Origin: a virus
DNA length: 21,426 nt
Reading direction: 5' to 3' (one strand)
IMG/VR virus record: IMGVR_UViG_3300046535_000604
Location: 1 to 21,426 of that record
Position numbers and translations under genes: made by a program. Shown in pieces: positions 20,462-21,426 of the stretch. How positions within the stretch are numbered: the stretch's first letter is position 1; each line of letters opens with the position of its first letter. The notes under the pieces are model-generated. The model was not told the origin of the DNA, did not search any database, and was given only the letters and a program-made list of their open reading frames with translations.

Positions 20462-21426
20462 AGCCCCACCCCCGGCTCAAGCAGCAGATCGGTGCGTACC
20501 CACAGGGTCGACGCCTGCGAATTGGCAACGATGCCCCAGGAAAACGACGCCCCCTCCCCGCCCTCGATATGCCAATCGGTATCGACAATCGGCTGCGCCG
20601 CCCCCCAGGTGAACGCGCCCCATGTCACCGAACCCCATAGCGGCCCCAGGGGAGCAGTCGTAATCGGCGTGACGAACGAGACAGGCCCGTAATCGATCCC
20701 CACATCGAACGAGTAGCTAGCCCCGTTGTTGTTCGTTTCTACGATCACCCGGGCCGCCGTGAGCCGCTTCTTCAACGGCGTCCCGAAGTTCTGCCAAGCC
20801 TGTTGGCTCGCCGCCACGATCGGGCGCGTACCCGCGGCATCGCTGTCCGTAAACCCCACGGCAGCCTGGATGACCTCGCCCGCCGACTTCCCGAAATAGA
20901 TGTTGTCGTCGAGGATCGCCCAGCAGAGGGCATTGAGGCCCTTGAAGCGCGACCACGACTGCAGCGACGTGTTGTAGACGTGCTGATCGAATGTCCCGTC
21001 AGGGTTCGGAATGTTGAAAATGAGGCGGGTGGCCGATGGATAATAGATCGCCTGCCAGCCAAAGAGGCCTCCCCCTGCCACAAAGGCGTTCGTAACGGCT
21101 CCGCTTATCTTGCTGCGCGGCGGCGTTTCGCCAAGCTTCAGGGCGATGAGGATCTTGGACAGCTGCAGATGATCGTTATGGGTCGCTATGTAAACATCGC
21201 CGCCATAGCGCGTGATCGCCCGAGGGGAAATCGGCGGAGGGAGCACGTAACGACCGACCAGTGCCCAGTTGTTGGGGTTCGTCGGGTCTGTCCCCGTGTA
21301 CATCAGGAGTTCGCCCGACGACATGAAGAAACAGGTGTAGGTATCGATTCCTGTTCCCCCGTCGTAGCTCAGGACATCAACCGCGATGAGGCTCCCGCCG
21401 TTCGCAGCAACCGTCGAGAGGTCGAA
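20458..21426 (-). CDS. C-terminal part of a podovirus tail nozzle-like beta-propeller protein (cut by right edge)
   Basis: The frame is open through the window edge, so the 322 visible residues are the C-terminal part; an ATG at 21324 is internal, since in-frame codons continue through it (VDVLSYDGG before it). The sequence shows repeated short strands typical of a beta-propeller: GELLMYTGTDP, AITRYGGDVYIATH, GWQAIYYPSATRLIFNIP, and ALCWAILDDNIYFGKSAGEV. Then comes a segment with TPLKKRLTAARVIVETNNNG and a Trp-rich end (LWGSVTWGAFTWGAAQ). This matches tail tube/nozzle proteins of podovirus-like phages that close the short tail. It is followed by a GNAT gene through a 4-base overlap. Confidence 0.7.
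   Translation of the reverse strand, partial: FDLSTVAANGGSLIAVDVLSYDGGTGIDTYTCFFMSSGELLMYTGTDPTNPNNWALVGRYVLPPPISPRAITRYGGDVYIATHNDHLQLSKILIALKLGETPPRSKISGAVTNAFVAGGGLFGWQAIYYPSATRLIFNIPNPDGTFDQHVYNTSLQSWSRFKGLNALCWAILDDNIYFGKSAGEVIQAAVGFTDSDAAGTRPIVAASQQAWQNFGTPLKKRLTAARVIVETNNNGASYSFDVGIDYGPVSFVTPITTAPLGPLWGSVTWGAFTWGAAQPIVDTDWHIEGGEGASFSWGIVANSQASTLWVRTDLLLEPGVGL

Noticed and set aside
1-21426. CRISPR array, insertion sequence or attachment site
   Set aside because: No regularly spaced repeats, transposase-like frames with terminal inverted repeats, integrase or tRNA-like target were seen.

Overview
This window looks like part of a tailed-phage genome, or a closely related prophage, of podovirus type. 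The evidence is a late-gene order of tail nozzle-like protein, GNAT acetyltransferase, low-complexity virion protein, soluble lytic transglycosylase, internal virion protein, receptor-binding fibres, spanin-like protein, endolysin and holin. The DNA is GC-rich, and the lysis and accessory proteins resemble those of alphaproteobacterial (Rhizobiales-like) phages. That host assignment is inferred from family resemblance and base composition only; no marker gene in the window proves it. No integrase, terminase, portal, capsid or polymerase is present here.

Layout. (1) 1-2843, plus strand: the end of an operon of accessory genes. It holds a gene cut by the left edge, two tandem paralogous HNH endonucleases that are visibly more AT-rich than their surroundings, an unrecognised phage protein, and a protein with a DUF551-like C-terminus. 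(2) 2847-6312, minus strand: a lysis and membrane cassette. In transcription order it holds a spanin-like membrane/coiled-coil protein, a small Cys protein, an endolysin (glycoside-hydrolase-like domain plus peptidoglycan-binding domain), a Pam3-gp28-type holin, three tiny membrane proteins, a lipoprotein, an HExxE-motif protein, a second small lipoprotein and a 36-residue membrane peptide. Five of these are under 60 codons. (3) 6316-12883, minus strand: five fibre or adhesin-like proteins, all with Sec- or Tat-like export signals. The largest ends in a polysaccharide-lyase-like jelly roll. (4) 12943-13804: an accessory island with a minus-strand HNH gene, a 238-base hairpin-rich spacer, and a plus-strand two-helix membrane protein facing the other way from all its neighbours. 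(5) 13798-21426, minus strand: the virion and DNA-ejection module, running off the right edge.

The plus-strand operon and the minus-strand late operon converge with only 3 bases between their stop codons. Almost every gene pair within each operon is coupled by a 4-base ATGA or GTGA overlap, which fixes many start codons that the open reading frames alone leave ambiguous. Transcription of the minus strand must begin beyond the right edge. Two extended -10-like sequences (near 4610 and 12936) may give internal starts ahead of the tiny-membrane-protein cluster and the fibre cassette.

The most unusual parts are the run of virion-adhesin-like proteins carrying secretion signals, the stack of overlapping micro-membrane-proteins in the lysis region, and the reverse-oriented membrane gene with its structured leader. 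Family names come from recognition of sequence patterns; no database search was run.
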